A stretch of 64,000 bases of DNA from JBBQZU01 sp038207425 (GTDB lineage Bacteria > Bacteroidota > Bacteroidia > Flavobacteriales_D > Cryomorphaceae): NCBI GenBank assembly GCA_038207425.1, contig JBBQZU010000003.1, forward strand, positions 124,001 to 188,000. Reading direction: 5' to 3'. Below are positions 44,294-53,965 of the stretch, piece after piece (the stretch's first letter is position 1; each line of letters begins with the position of its first letter). Position numbers and translations under genes: made by a program. The notes under the pieces are model-generated. The model saw only the letters and a program-made list of their open reading frames with translations, did not search any database and had not been told where the DNA came from.

Positions 44294-47200
44294 ATGGCCA
44301 AGGAAAAAGTATTCGTCAGCTCGGCCAAACTCTTTTGCAATATACTGATGCTTGGCTTGTATACTTTTGGCAGTGGAAGTTTGTTTGCGCAAATTTTCAA
44401 TATGACCAATGGAACAGTTTCTACTTGTTCCGGATCATTTCAAGATGATGGTTTAATCGGAGCACCTTATTCGGATCAAACCTACACATTCACGATTTGT
44501 CCTGATAATCCCGGCGATGTAATTCAGGTAAACTTTGTGGCTTTTGCTTTATTCACAAGTCCCAATCCGAACAATAGCGATCAACTTGCCATTTTTGACG
44601 GAAACTCGACTGCTGCTAACTCTTTGGGTAGCTATGGAGGAAATAACTTACAAGGCCTGCCTGTTACTGGTACTGTAAATAACCCATCCGGGTGCTTAAC
44701 CTTCTTTTTTAATCCGACCAACAGCAGCCCTGGCACATTTCCGGGGTGGGAAGGCATTATTTCATGCACTACACCATGTGCCCCGCCAACTTCAGCGGCG
44801 CAATTTATCAGTCCAACACCATCCGGACCAGATCAAAGTATCGGAGTTTGCCTGAACCAGCCAATAACTTTTGGGGATGGAGGGTCTTTTGCAGTGCCCG
44901 GTTTTAATCTTGAATACTATATATGGAATTGGGGTGACGGCACCTATGATTCTCTTGTGTCACCTATTCAAGTAGTACATTCCTACAATCAACCAGGTGA
45001 ATATATTGTAAGCCTTTCTGTAGAAGATAACAATGGTTGCCGAAGCCTTAACCTCGATCCGCTTCAGATTTTAGTGAGTACAATACCAATTTTTAATACA
45101 GCCTACAATACCCCGGTTTGCGTAGGAACTGTGGCACCAATCAACGGTGATCCTATACAAAGCATAACCTGGACTGCGCTTCCACCACAAGTGGTAGCCG
45201 GTGAAACCTATCTCGCCGACGGAGCGGGGTTCAGTTACTCGACTAGTCTTACATTCGACTTTTTTGAACCCGGTGCAGTGCTTGAAAATTGCAGCGACTT
45301 GGAAGAGGTTTTTGTAAATATCGAACATTCCTACCTTGGTGATTTAGGATTTACTATAACATGTCCGAATGGCACTGTCATATCATTGCTTGACTGGCCC
45401 AATGGATCTGGAGGCATATTTCTTGGCAGCGCAGTTGATGATGCTTCTCAGATACCAGGTATTGGTGCAGAATATGGTTGGTCCCCAAATGCTACCAACG
45501 GAAATTTGGATGATCAGACTACCATTCCAGTGGGTGGTGCTCCGCCATTGACAAATGGTCAAAGTGTACCACCTGGAACTTACCAAAGTGACAACGATAT
45601 GTGTGCACTGGTGGGTTGTCCACTTAATGGCGACTGGACATTTGGAGTTACAGATAACCTGGCAATAGATAATGGTTATATTTTCTATTGGGGAATTAAT
45701 TTTAACCCAGCACTGTTTCCGGATGTAACCACTTTTACTCCCGTTATAGGATTAGATTTAGATTCATCTTTTTGGCAAGGTCCAAATGTTGTGAATACTT
45801 CTACCAATGGCAATTTAATTGAAGTATTGCACCAAACGCCAGGATTTTATAATTACACCTTTTTTACTACCAACAATTTTGGATGCACTTTCGATACCAC
45901 CATTGTACTAGAAGTAATTCAAGGACCTGCAATAACAGCCGGACCAGATCTTATTGTTTGTGATACTCCCGAAATGCTTCAAGCGGGTTTGCAAGGAATG
46001 GAAAATGCATCATGCAACAACGCCGCCGGAACCTTTACCTACTGCTATGGTGACGGTGCAAATTTAGTTGTGACCTATTGCCCCGATACACCAAATGATG
46101 GAATAACTTTTATGGATTTCATTATCAATTCGGGCAATCTTGAAAACTTTTTTGACAATATATTCATTTACGATGGTACCAATATTTTTGCACCATTGAT
46201 TGATGGTCCAATTACTGGCGACCTTACCGGTCTTTCTTTCTCAGCTTCTAACCCAAGTGGTTGCATTACCTGGCAGCTTACATCTGACGGTTCGGTGAGT
46301 TGTCTTGGCACTCCTGGCTTTATTCAGGAGTTGAATATAAGCGTAAGTTGCCTTGGTGGAGGTGGATTGGTATGGTCATGGGATCCACCTATCGGCTTAT
46401 CAAATCCTAATGTACAGAATCCGATGGTTCTGGTAGGTCAAACCACGGTGTATACCGTTTCGGCCTACCCACCTCAATACCCGGGTTGCGTTGTAACTGA
46501 CCAGGTAATCGTTGCGCCTGATCCAACTGCAAATCCAGGATTAAATACCAATTTGGTCATTTGCTACAACGAGCCTTCAGCGACACTCCTTTCCTATCTC
46601 GATGGTACACCCGCGCCTGGCGGTACTTTTACAGATAATGCAAACGGTCAGGTGGTGCCCAACTTCCTCAATCCGGTAGATAACCCCAATGGCCTGTCAT
46701 TAAGTGTTACATATACCGTAAGCAATGGAGTATGCACCGGTACTTCGCAGCTTAATATCACCGTTTTACCATTTACGAATACCACGTGTTGTCAAACAAA
46801 TGCATTTGCAGGCGATGATGCAGTGCCATGTGGTTTAGAATATCAGCTTACCGGCTCTGTTCCAGTGGGTGTCGGCTCATGGTCAGGCCCTGCTAACGTG
46901 CAATTCAGCAATGTGAATGACCCTAATACACTAGCCACATGTACGACTCCTGGTGGAGCTACTTTAGTGCTCACCTATACCGACAATAACGGGGCATTCT
47001 GCTCAGCCTCTGACCAAATTACAGTATACTTCTCTGATCCAATTTCGGTATTTACCGTTCCCGCTGATGCGAAATGCAACAATGAGTGCACAGGATCAGC
47101 TATTGCAATAGCAAGCGGCGGTACGACGACCAACGGGCTGTACAATTATATTTGGTATAGCGGCATCACAGGGCTAACCGATTTTGTTAGAGATGAGCTT

Positions 47201-48058
47201 TGCGCGGGAGTTCACTCCGTAAAGATTATTGACAATGTAGGCTGTTCTGATTCAACTTCTTATGAAGTTGGTCAGCCGATTCCACAACAAATTCAACTCA
47301 ATGGATTTGCACCATTGTGTGCAGATTCCTGCAATGGCCGCATCACAGTAATTTCAGCGGGTGCAGAAGAGTATAGTTATGACGATGGCGTAACATGGCA
47401 ACCCGAAAATATGATCGAGACATGTGAAGGTGAATACACCGTTTTTGTAAGAAATGCAAACCAATGCACAGTTTCAGGTACTGTTACCTTAACCGACCCT
47501 CTGAAGTATACTGCTGACTTTAACGTAAATCCGAACCCTACCACCACTGAAAATACACTTGTTACATTTCAGGATGTTTCTTATCCGAGTGCAATAGCGA
47601 AAAGTCATTTTAGGTTTGGAAACAACCCCACGCTTGGAACATCGAATGAAAGGTTTGCATCGTTTAGATTCCCTTCTGATACTTCGGGCACTTACGAAAT
47701 GAGACTTATTTCTACCAATGTAAATGGATGTATTGATACGCTATTTAGATCTCTTGAAATCAAAGAAGAACTGCTTTGGTTTATTCCAAATAGTTTCTCA
47801 CCAAACGGTGACGGAATAAATGAAATTTGGAGACCTGTAGCACAAACCGCTGACTTCCGAGACTATCGTGTCTCTATTTTCGACCGTTGGGGCCGTGAAG
47901 TGTTTACAACTACCGATCACACCCGCGGCTGGAATGGTGCCGTTCAGGGATCAGATTATTTTGTAGACACAGGAATATATACCTACCTCATTAAAGTGTC
48001 ATCGGCTACTACCGAAGACAAATTTGAATTTACCGGTTTCATAACTGTGTTGAGGTAA
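44294..48058 (+). CDS. Multidomain surface protein with CHU_C (T9SS type B) domain
   Basis: A 1254-residue secreted protein; signal peptide about 1-33 (ending LFAQ). Order: CUB-like domain (about 36-162, CSGSFQDDGLIGAPYSDQ), PKD domain (about 204-262, YYIWNWGDGTYDSLVSP), proprotein-convertase P-domain (about 313-470, VFVNIEHSYLGDLGFTITCP and GDWTFGVTDN), a second CUB-like domain (about 570-686), an Ig-like part with a CxT..L...C pattern (about 740-900), two SprB-type repeats (about 914-1060, CNNECTGSAIAIASGG and CADSCNGRITVISAG), PKD-like (about 1072-1150) and CHU_C (about 1162-1254, FIPNSFSPNGDGINEIW). CUB and P-domains are typical of sugar or protein binding and of proteases, but no catalytic domain is seen, so a binding role is most likely. 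Confidence 0.9.
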   Translation: MAKEKVFVSSAKLFCNILMLGLYTFGSGSLFAQIFNMTNGTVSTCSGSFQDDGLIGAPYSDQTYTFTICPDNPGDVIQVNFVAFALFTSPNPNNSDQLAIFDGNSTAANSLGSYGGNNLQGLPVTGTVNNPSGCLTFFFNPTNSSPGTFPGWEGIISCTTPCAPPTSAAQFISPTPSGPDQSIGVCLNQPITFGDGGSFAVPGFNLEYYIWNWGDGTYDSLVSPIQVVHSYNQPGEYIVSLSVEDNNGCRSLNLDPLQILVSTIPIFNTAYNTPVCVGTVAPINGDPIQSITWTALPPQVVAGETYLADGAGFSYSTSLTFDFFEPGAVLENCSDLEEVFVNIEHSYLGDLGFTITCPNGTVISLLDWPNGSGGIFLGSAVDDASQIPGIGAEYGWSPNATNGNLDDQTTIPVGGAPPLTNGQSVPPGTYQSDNDMCALVGCPLNGDWTFGVTDNLAIDNGYIFYWGINFNPALFPDVTTFTPVIGLDLDSSFWQGPNVVNTSTNGNLIEVLHQTPGFYNYTFFTTNNFGCTFDTTIVLEVIQGPAITAGPDLIVCDTPEMLQAGLQGMENASCNNAAGTFTYCYGDGANLVVTYCPDTPNDGITFMDFIINSGNLENFFDNIFIYDGTNIFAPLIDGPITGDLTGLSFSASNPSGCITWQLTSDGSVSCLGTPGFIQELNISVSCLGGGGLVWSWDPPIGLSNPNVQNPMVLVGQTTVYTVSAYPPQYPGCVVTDQVIVAPDPTANPGLNTNLVICYNEPSATLLSYLDGTPAPGGTFTDNANGQVVPNFLNPVDNPNGLSLSVTYTVSNGVCTGTSQLNITVLPFTNTTCCQTNAFAGDDAVPCGLEYQLTGSVPVGVGSWSGPANVQFSNVNDPNTLATCTTPGGATLVLTYTDNNGAFCSASDQITVYFSDPISVFTVPADAKCNNECTGSAIAIASGGTTTNGLYNYIWYSGITGLTDFVRDELCAGVHSVKIIDNVGCSDSTSYEVGQPIPQQIQLNGFAPLCADSCNGRITVISAGAEEYSYDDGVTWQPENMIETCEGEYTVFVRNANQCTVSGTVTLTDPLKYTADFNVNPNPTTTENTLVTFQDVSYPSAIAKSHFRFGNNPTLGTSNERFASFRFPSDTSGTYEMRLISTNVNGCIDTLFRSLEIKEELLWFIPNSFSPNGDGINEIWRPVAQTADFRDYRVSIFDRWGREVFTTTDHTRGWNGAVQGSDYFVDTGIYTYLIKVSSATTEDKFEFTGFITVLR

Positions 48059-48137
48059 CAAGGCTTTTTGTTATTATAATATAGAAAGCAATTATTGAAA
48101 GGGTTGTTTCAGTAAATTCGTTGCCAAATAATTCTTT

Positions 48138-48959
48138 TTGACAACTCTACTTCACATTGTATGGGACGCAAGTCCTGAAGCTTTTACCATTCCGTTTATT
48201 GATTGGCCTGTGCGCTGGTATGGCTTGTTATTTGTCTTCGGATTAATAGTAAGTCAATACATCATGTTCTATGTTTTTGAACAAGAAGGGAGAACCAGAA
48301 AAAATGTAGAAGACCTCACAATATTTGTAGTGCTGGGAACCATCATAGGTGCAAGATTGGGACACGTTTTATTTTACGATGCTACCTACTATCTCAGCAA
48401 TCCTCTGCAAATTCTTATGGTACAAAAAGGCGGGCTCGCAAGCCACGGCGGAGCTATAGGCATACTCACAGCTATATACTTATACTGCAGAAAATACAAG
48501 TTTAGTTTTCTGTGGTTAATGGACCGGCTTGTGATTGTGGTAGCCTTTAGCGCTGCCTGCATTCGGGTAGGTAACTTTATGAACTCTGAAATTCTGGGTA
48601 CTGTTAGTTCTTTGCCTTGGGCAATACTTTTTGTACAAGCTCACCCAGTTGAACTTTCGTTCGAACCCCGGCATCCGGCTCAACTTTACGAAGCGATTTA
48701 CTGCCTTATCCTCATGGGTATCACCTTCAGTATTTGGCGAAAGCAGAAAGCCCGGCTTAAACCCGGATTTCTCTTCGGACTGTTTATGTTTATGCTATTC
48801 ACCCTGCGCTTTATAGATGAGTTTTTCAAAATCAACCAAGAATCTTTTGAAGATTCGCTTCCTTTAAATATGGGTCAATTGCTCAGCATTCCTTTTATTC
48901 TCGCAGGCATCTACTTTATGTGGCGCTCACGGCAAATGAAGCCAATACTAAAAACATGA
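48138..48959 (+). CDS. lgt: Phosphatidylglycerol-prolipoprotein diacylglyceryl transferase
   Basis: Transfers diacylglycerol to the lipobox cysteine of prolipoproteins in the inner membrane. The 273 residues have about seven helices, with the family block GLASHGGAIGILTAIYLYCR (about 96-115) and AACIRVGNFMNSEILG (about 139-154), which contain the essential His, Arg, Asn and Glu. The start appears to be a TTG (LTTLLHIVWDASPEAF); no ATG fits. Its stop overlaps the start of the next gene as ATGA. Confidence 0.94.
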   Translation: MTTLLHIVWDASPEAFTIPFIDWPVRWYGLLFVFGLIVSQYIMFYVFEQEGRTRKNVEDLTIFVVLGTIIGARLGHVLFYDATYYLSNPLQILMVQKGGLASHGGAIGILTAIYLYCRKYKFSFLWLMDRLVIVVAFSAACIRVGNFMNSEILGTVSSLPWAILFVQAHPVELSFEPRHPAQLYEAIYCLILMGITFSIWRKQKARLKPGFLFGLFMFMLFTLRFIDEFFKINQESFEDSLPLNMGQLLSIPFILAGIYFMWRSRQMKPILKT

Positions 48960-50077
48960 AACGTCCGCATATTTTCATCGCAGCAATGACACTGCTTGCA
49001 TTTACCGTAAATGCCCAGGAAGCCGAAGTATTTAAGCGCTTTGAAAATATGGATATGTCAAGGAGGTTTAACAATCGTTTCCGGATTGGTTTCTACAATG
49101 TGGAAAACCTATTTGATCTGGAGAATGATAGCCTCACTAATGATGAAGCCTTTACTCCCGACGGCGAAAACCGGTATACCTATAACCGCTACAAGAAAAA
49201 ATCAAACGGATTGGCAAAAACAATGCTTGCCATTGGAGGTTGGGAGCCGGTAGAAATCATCGGGTTATGTGAAGTTGAAAATCGCTTGGTATTGGATGAA
49301 CTTACCCAAAGATCACCATTGAAAGAAGTAGGATACAAAATTATTCATCAGGACTCTCCAGACTTTAGAGGTATTGACATAGCGTGTATCTACCGCCCAG
49401 ATAAATTCAATGTGATAAGCTATAAGTACTACCGCGTAAATTTTCCATTTTCGCCTGACCGAAGAACAAGAGACATACTTTACGTAAAGGGTAGGCTGAA
49501 CAATGACGATACCCTTCACGTGTTTATCAACCACTGGCCTTCGCGGTATGGTGGGCAATTTGCTTCAGAAGAAAGCAGAATTTATGTAGCTGATATTCTG
49601 CGCCAAAAAGTTGACAGCTTGAATGATGCTTTTGCAAATCCCTATATCATCCTCACGGGCGATTTTAACGATTATCCGAACGACATAAGCCTCGCCGAAC
49701 ATCTTTTAGCACTTGCATCTCCTTCTTTGGCAAAGGGAAATGATCTGGTAAATCTTTCCTTCCCAATTATGTACAAATTTGGCTCCCACTCTTTTGCTGG
49801 CGAATGGGGAGTACTGGATCAAATGATTGCAAGTAATTCGTTTTTTGCCGGAAGGAGCACCAGCATTGTGCCCAATGCAGTGGGAATATTTGACGCACCC
49901 TGGTTATTGACTAAAAATGCGGCCGGTAATTCCGTAACATACCGCACCTACCAGGGGCCTGCCTATGTAGGTGGGTACAGCGACCATCTACCTATCTTTC
50001 TCGATCTGAACACGTCGCCAAGAAATGAAAAAACCGACGCTGAAGAAGTCAACGTCGGTTCAGATTCTGAAGAATAA
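48956..50077 (+). CDS. Secreted endonuclease/exonuclease/phosphatase family protein
   Basis: A 373-residue DNase-I-fold hydrolase with signal peptide (MKRPHIFIAAMTLLAFTVNAQ). Metal- and phosphate-binding motifs: RIGFYNVENLFD (Asn), GLCEVENR (Glu), NHWPSRYGG (His), TGDFNDYP (Asp/Asn) and YSDHLPIFLDL (Asp-His). The start ATG overlaps the lgt stop (ATGA). It could be a secreted nuclease or phosphodiesterase; the substrate cannot be told. Its last 18 codons contain the terminator hairpin of the convergent gyrB. Confidence 0.9.
   Translation: MKRPHIFIAAMTLLAFTVNAQEAEVFKRFENMDMSRRFNNRFRIGFYNVENLFDLENDSLTNDEAFTPDGENRYTYNRYKKKSNGLAKTMLAIGGWEPVEIIGLCEVENRLVLDELTQRSPLKEVGYKIIHQDSPDFRGIDIACIYRPDKFNVISYKYYRVNFPFSPDRRTRDILYVKGRLNNDDTLHVFINHWPSRYGGQFASEESRIYVADILRQKVDSLNDAFANPYIILTGDFNDYPNDISLAEHLLALASPSLAKGNDLVNLSFPIMYKFGSHSFAGEWGVLDQMIASNSFFAGRSTSIVPNAVGIFDAPWLLTKNAAGNSVTYRTYQGPAYVGGYSDHLPIFLDLNTSPRNEKTDAEEVNVGSDSEE
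50027..50060 (-). terminator. Terminator after gyrB, inside the convergent coding region
   Basis: On the minus strand AACCGACG/CGTCGGTT (8 bp, 13-base loop) is followed by a run of T (from AAAAAA on the plus strand). It lies 32 bases after the gyrB stop and wholly inside the 3' end of the secreted hydrolase gene. Confidence 0.75.
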
Positions 50078-50091
50078 ATTCAAGTGGTTTT

Positions 50092-52047
50092 TTAAACGTC
50101 TATCTTGGCGTACTTCGCATTCTTCTCTATAAACTCACGTCGTGGCGGTACATCATCGCCCATAAGCATTGAGAAAATTCGGTCAGCTTCAGCCGCATTC
50201 TCAATAGTAACCCTTCGCAATGTTCTGAATTGTGGGTTCATGGTGGTATCCCAAAGCTGCTCGGCGTTCATCTCTCCAAGACCCTTATAGCGCTGTATGC
50301 CAACTCCGGTTTCCTTTCCTGCTCCGCGCATTTCGATTAGTAGTGCATCGCGTTCTTTATCATTCCAGGCATATTTTTGGGTGCTCCCTTTTTTAAGCAA
50401 GTAAAGCGGTGGCGTAGCAATATAGATGTGTCCTCCTTCAATAAGCTCGCGCATGTGGCGGAAGAAGAAGGTTAGAATCAATGTTTCAATGTGGCTTCCA
50501 TCAACGTCGGCATCGCACATAATGATGACTTTGTGGTAGCGCAGGCCGGTTATATTCAGGGCTTTTGAATCTTCTTCTGTACCAATGCGAACACCGAGGG
50601 CGGTATAAATATTCTTAATCTCTTCGTTGTCGAATATTTTATGCTGCATGGCTTTCTCCACGTTGAGAATTTTACCCCTAAGTGGAAGTATTGCCTGAAA
50701 GTGTCTGTCGCGACCTTGCTTGGCTGTTCCACCTGCCGAGTCGCCCTCAACGAGGTATATTTCGCAATTTTCAGGATTCTTATCAGCACAGTCACTGAGC
50801 TTACCAGGAAGTCCTGTGCCGGTAAGCACACTCTTGCGCTGCACCATCTCACGCGCTTTGCGGGCAGCATGGCGCGCTGTTGCGGCAAGTATTACCTTGT
50901 TCACAATGGTGCGGGCATCATTGGGATTCTCTTCAAGGTAGTTCGTGAGCATTTCGGTCACTGCTTGCGACACGGCAGCGGTGACTTCACGGTTACCCAG
51001 TTTGGTTTTTGTCTGGCCTTCAAACTGAGGCTCTTGCACTTTTACAGAAATGACTGCTGTAAGACCTTCACGAAAGTCGTCGCCTGTAATTTCAAATTTA
51101 AGTTTGTTAAGCATGCCTGAATCTTCGGCATACTTCTTAAGGGTGGCAGTGAGGCCTCTTCTGAAACCCTGAAGGTGCGTACCGCCTTCGTGGGTATTGA
51201 TATTGTTTACATAAGCATGAATATTCTCAGAGAAGGTTGTGTTGTAAAGCATGGCTACTTCAACGGGTATGCCACCCTTCTCGCCTTCCATGTAAATAGG
51301 TCGAGCAATAAGCGCTTCTCTCGAACCATCTAGAAACTGTACAAATTCATAGAGCCCCCCTTCAGAAAAGAAAGAATCTTCACGGGGTTTATTATCTTCA
51401 ATTTCGCGCATATCAGTAAGGGTAATTCGGATGCCCTTATTGAGAAAAGAAAGCTCGCGCATACGGTTGGTAAGCGTGTCGTAGTTGTATATTACTTCTT
51501 CGAAAATGGTGTTGTCAGGCCTGAAGTGAACCTGTGTACCTCTTTCATCAGATGTGCCAATTTCTTTCACAGAATAAAGCGGCTTACCGATGCTGTACTC
51601 CTGACGGTATACTTTACCATCGCGGTATACAGTAACTTCAAGGTGCTCCGAAAGGGCATTCACGCATGATACTCCAACACCATGTAATCCACCGGACACC
51701 TTATAGGAATCCTTATCGAATTTTCCACCAGCGTGGAGCACTGTCATTACTACTTCAAGAGCCGATCGCTGCTCCTTTTCGTGAAAGTCAACTGGTATGC
51801 CCCGGCCATTGTCGCGTACTGTTACTGAATTATCTTCATTGATTACTACGGTGATGGTATCGCAATACCCTGCTAGTGCTTCGTCAATTGAATTGTCAAC
51901 TACTTCGTATACAAGATGATGAAGCCCCTTCACTCCTATATCGCCTATATACATGGCAGGGCGTTTACGCACTGCTTCTAGGCCTTCGAGTACCTGTATG
52001 CTATCGGCTGAGTAAGTACTGGTTTGCTTCTTCTGTTCGTTGGTCAT
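50092..52047 (-). CDS. gyrB: DNA gyrase subunit B
   Basis: ATPase subunit of gyrase. The 651 residues have the GHKL ATP site (DNSIDEALAGYCD, VRDNGRGIPVD, HAGGKFDKDSYKVSGGLHGVG, about 50-125), the transducer, and the TOPRIM domain with EGDSAGGTAKQGRDR (about 430) and CDADVDGSHIETL (about 507). C-terminal QLWDTTMNP and ending PPRREFIEKNA are gyrase/ParE-typical. Length and end favour gyrB over parE. Confidence 0.95.
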   Translation of the reverse strand: MTNEQKKQTSTYSADSIQVLEGLEAVRKRPAMYIGDIGVKGLHHLVYEVVDNSIDEALAGYCDTITVVINEDNSVTVRDNGRGIPVDFHEKEQRSALEVVMTVLHAGGKFDKDSYKVSGGLHGVGVSCVNALSEHLEVTVYRDGKVYRQEYSIGKPLYSVKEIGTSDERGTQVHFRPDNTIFEEVIYNYDTLTNRMRELSFLNKGIRITLTDMREIEDNKPREDSFFSEGGLYEFVQFLDGSREALIARPIYMEGEKGGIPVEVAMLYNTTFSENIHAYVNNINTHEGGTHLQGFRRGLTATLKKYAEDSGMLNKLKFEITGDDFREGLTAVISVKVQEPQFEGQTKTKLGNREVTAAVSQAVTEMLTNYLEENPNDARTIVNKVILAATARHAARKAREMVQRKSVLTGTGLPGKLSDCADKNPENCEIYLVEGDSAGGTAKQGRDRHFQAILPLRGKILNVEKAMQHKIFDNEEIKNIYTALGVRIGTEEDSKALNITGLRYHKVIIMCDADVDGSHIETLILTFFFRHMRELIEGGHIYIATPPLYLLKKGSTQKYAWNDKERDALLIEMRGAGKETGVGIQRYKGLGEMNAEQLWDTTMNPQFRTLRRVTIENAAEADRIFSMLMGDDVPPRREFIEKNAKYAKIDV

Positions 52048-52227
52048 AAAGTCCTTTAATTTTAGTCAAAAATATTACACGTAAAGGTACGGCATTTACA
52101 AGGTTAAATCACTATAAAACCCTTGAAAACACTGACTATTTTCAACCTTTAATTAACACAAAACACACTTGGGAACCTTTTGGCGAAAGGACAGAAAAAT
52201 GAAGATAAAAAAATTGTGTCTAAATGG

Positions 52228-53961
52228 CTAAAAAGCGTACTTCAGCCCACCCATGATAAATGCCCTCTGGGCGGGAAACCGGTAGTAGATATCATACTTG
52301 GTTGCGGTAAGATTATACGCCTCCACGAATGCTGAAAGCCTAGTGGTATATCTATACATTGCGGTAAGTGTAAGGTCGAAATAAGGCTTCAATTCCACCA
52401 GATAGTATCCACTTGCCTCGGGCACCGCATCTAAAGTTGGCGAGAAGTATGACTTCACATTACGGCTGCCTATTAGAGCAGCTTGTGCCCCTAGCTCGAG
52501 CTTATCGAACAGATTATAATGCCCGTTTACCGAAAATCGATATGCAGGTAGGTGCCATGCCTTGTCCTCTTTGTCCGTTGAGTAGCTGAATATTTCAAGG
52601 CGGGTACCTGCATTCCACTTTTTATTGTTCTGGTAGGTAAGTTCGCCCATCATGGTAAAAGTGGTCACCTCATCATATACCACTAAAAATCTGTTCTGAC
52701 TGCTTAGCAACGTATCGTTTACATAGAGCGGTCTGTTGTCCGTTTTATCTAGTCCTATGCTTGTATTGAAGCTAATGCGATCGCTTACGCTTCCGCGAAT
52801 ACCGCCGAAAACATTGTAGCGCACGATAGAGTTTTGTAATTCAATTTGCGAAAGCACAAATGGATTCTCGCGGGTGAGGGTGCGAAAACCGTTTCGCTGC
52901 ACACTGCCTGTAATGGCAGCATAGGGAATAAAGATATTGTCGAAGAGTGAATAACTAACTTCTATATCGGGAAAAACATGAAAACGTGCTTGATTGCTAA
53001 ATTGGCCATAGAGCCCAAGGCCAGCCAGAAGCCTTAGCTGACCTTTGCGCAGTTCAATTTTTGGAACAGCATAGATTATGGCATTTGCTTTATCAATAGC
53101 GGTGGTTGTAATACCGAGGGTATCATTCATAAATCCGAAAGGCGAAAGCGGGTCGGCTTTGTAGCTTATGAAGTCGAAACCGGTTTTCATTACATAGTAA
53201 TTTCCTTCGCGAAAAGATCGGAGATCAGCGTTGGCAGCAATACCAAATTCGTTTGCATTGAAGCGGTCGCCCAGGTGATAGAGATTCAGATTTATATCGT
53301 GATTTACTTTGGAAGAATCATTGTAGTAGCTCTTCCATTTATTATCGAGTGTGAACAGGTTAAATCTCTGCCTGTAATCCTTCCTTTCGATCTTCTGATC
53401 TTGCGGATCGAAACCGTAATAATGCCAAACATCACGGGCATATCCAAAATTTGATTGAAGACTGTGCTTTTCATATACCTTTTTCACCCAGGCATCTGCC
53501 ATATTTTGGCTGAATCCGCTGTAAGCAATATCGCCGTTTATTCCATCATTTGCCGAAAGGTGCTTTACGTGAATGCCGTATGAAAGATCGCGGTTGCGCA
53601 CGCTGGTATAGTAGGCTTCCAGCAATGGAGTAAGGTAAGTGCCCATTCCACCCTTCACAAAACCTTTGTACAATGGCTCGAGCGGCTCTCTGATTTTGAT
53701 GCGTGCGGGTTCCAACGGAGCAACTGCAATTGCGATGGGTGGTCGTTTTGGAACCAATTCATACCTGATATTGTCCATTTTCACAGGTATGTCAATGGTA
53801 TTGGGTGTTTCAGTTATTTTGAAAGCCTTATCGACCGTAAGGGTGCGGTCGCCGGTAATGATCTGGGTTTGATCAAAGGTATCTCCTGGCTGCGCGTGCA
53901 GCGATGCCGCTGATAGCAGCGCCCAAATGGCTGATGAGATAAGGATGATTCGATTGGTCAT
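52228..53961 (-). CDS. Outer-membrane beta-barrel protein paired with a TPR protein
   Basis: A 577-residue outer-membrane protein from the ATG at 53961 (MTNRIILISSAIWALLSAAS, cleaved after HAQ); the longer frame to 54051 runs into the upstream gene. After a 70-residue polar N-terminus with Pro-rich IKIREPLEPLYKG, the chain is an alternation of amphipathic strands and ends GGLKYAF, with the final Phe of barrel proteins. I see no TonB plug domain. It is four bases behind the TPR gene, and this TPR-barrel pair recurs in Bacteroidota. TonB-dependent receptor annotations for such proteins look unsafe here. See findings for a possible export role. Confidence 0.8.
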   Translation of the reverse strand: MTNRIILISSAIWALLSAASLHAQPGDTFDQTQIITGDRTLTVDKAFKITETPNTIDIPVKMDNIRYELVPKRPPIAIAVAPLEPARIKIREPLEPLYKGFVKGGMGTYLTPLLEAYYTSVRNRDLSYGIHVKHLSANDGINGDIAYSGFSQNMADAWVKKVYEKHSLQSNFGYARDVWHYYGFDPQDQKIERKDYRQRFNLFTLDNKWKSYYNDSSKVNHDINLNLYHLGDRFNANEFGIAANADLRSFREGNYYVMKTGFDFISYKADPLSPFGFMNDTLGITTTAIDKANAIIYAVPKIELRKGQLRLLAGLGLYGQFSNQARFHVFPDIEVSYSLFDNIFIPYAAITGSVQRNGFRTLTRENPFVLSQIELQNSIVRYNVFGGIRGSVSDRISFNTSIGLDKTDNRPLYVNDTLLSSQNRFLVVYDEVTTFTMMGELTYQNNKKWNAGTRLEIFSYSTDKEDKAWHLPAYRFSVNGHYNLFDKLELGAQAALIGSRNVKSYFSPTLDAVPEASGYYLVELKPYFDLTLTAMYRYTTRLSAFVEAYNLTATKYDIYYRFPAQRAFIMGGLKYAF

Positions 53962-53965
53962 GTTC

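Noticed and set aside
48059..48137. Terminator behind the CHU_C cluster
   Set aside because: Only a short T-rich piece (GCTTTTTG) without a supporting stem is seen.
50641..51120. Open frame of 159 codons on the plus strand
   Set aside because: It is antisense to the intact gyrB gene and has no recognisable domain.
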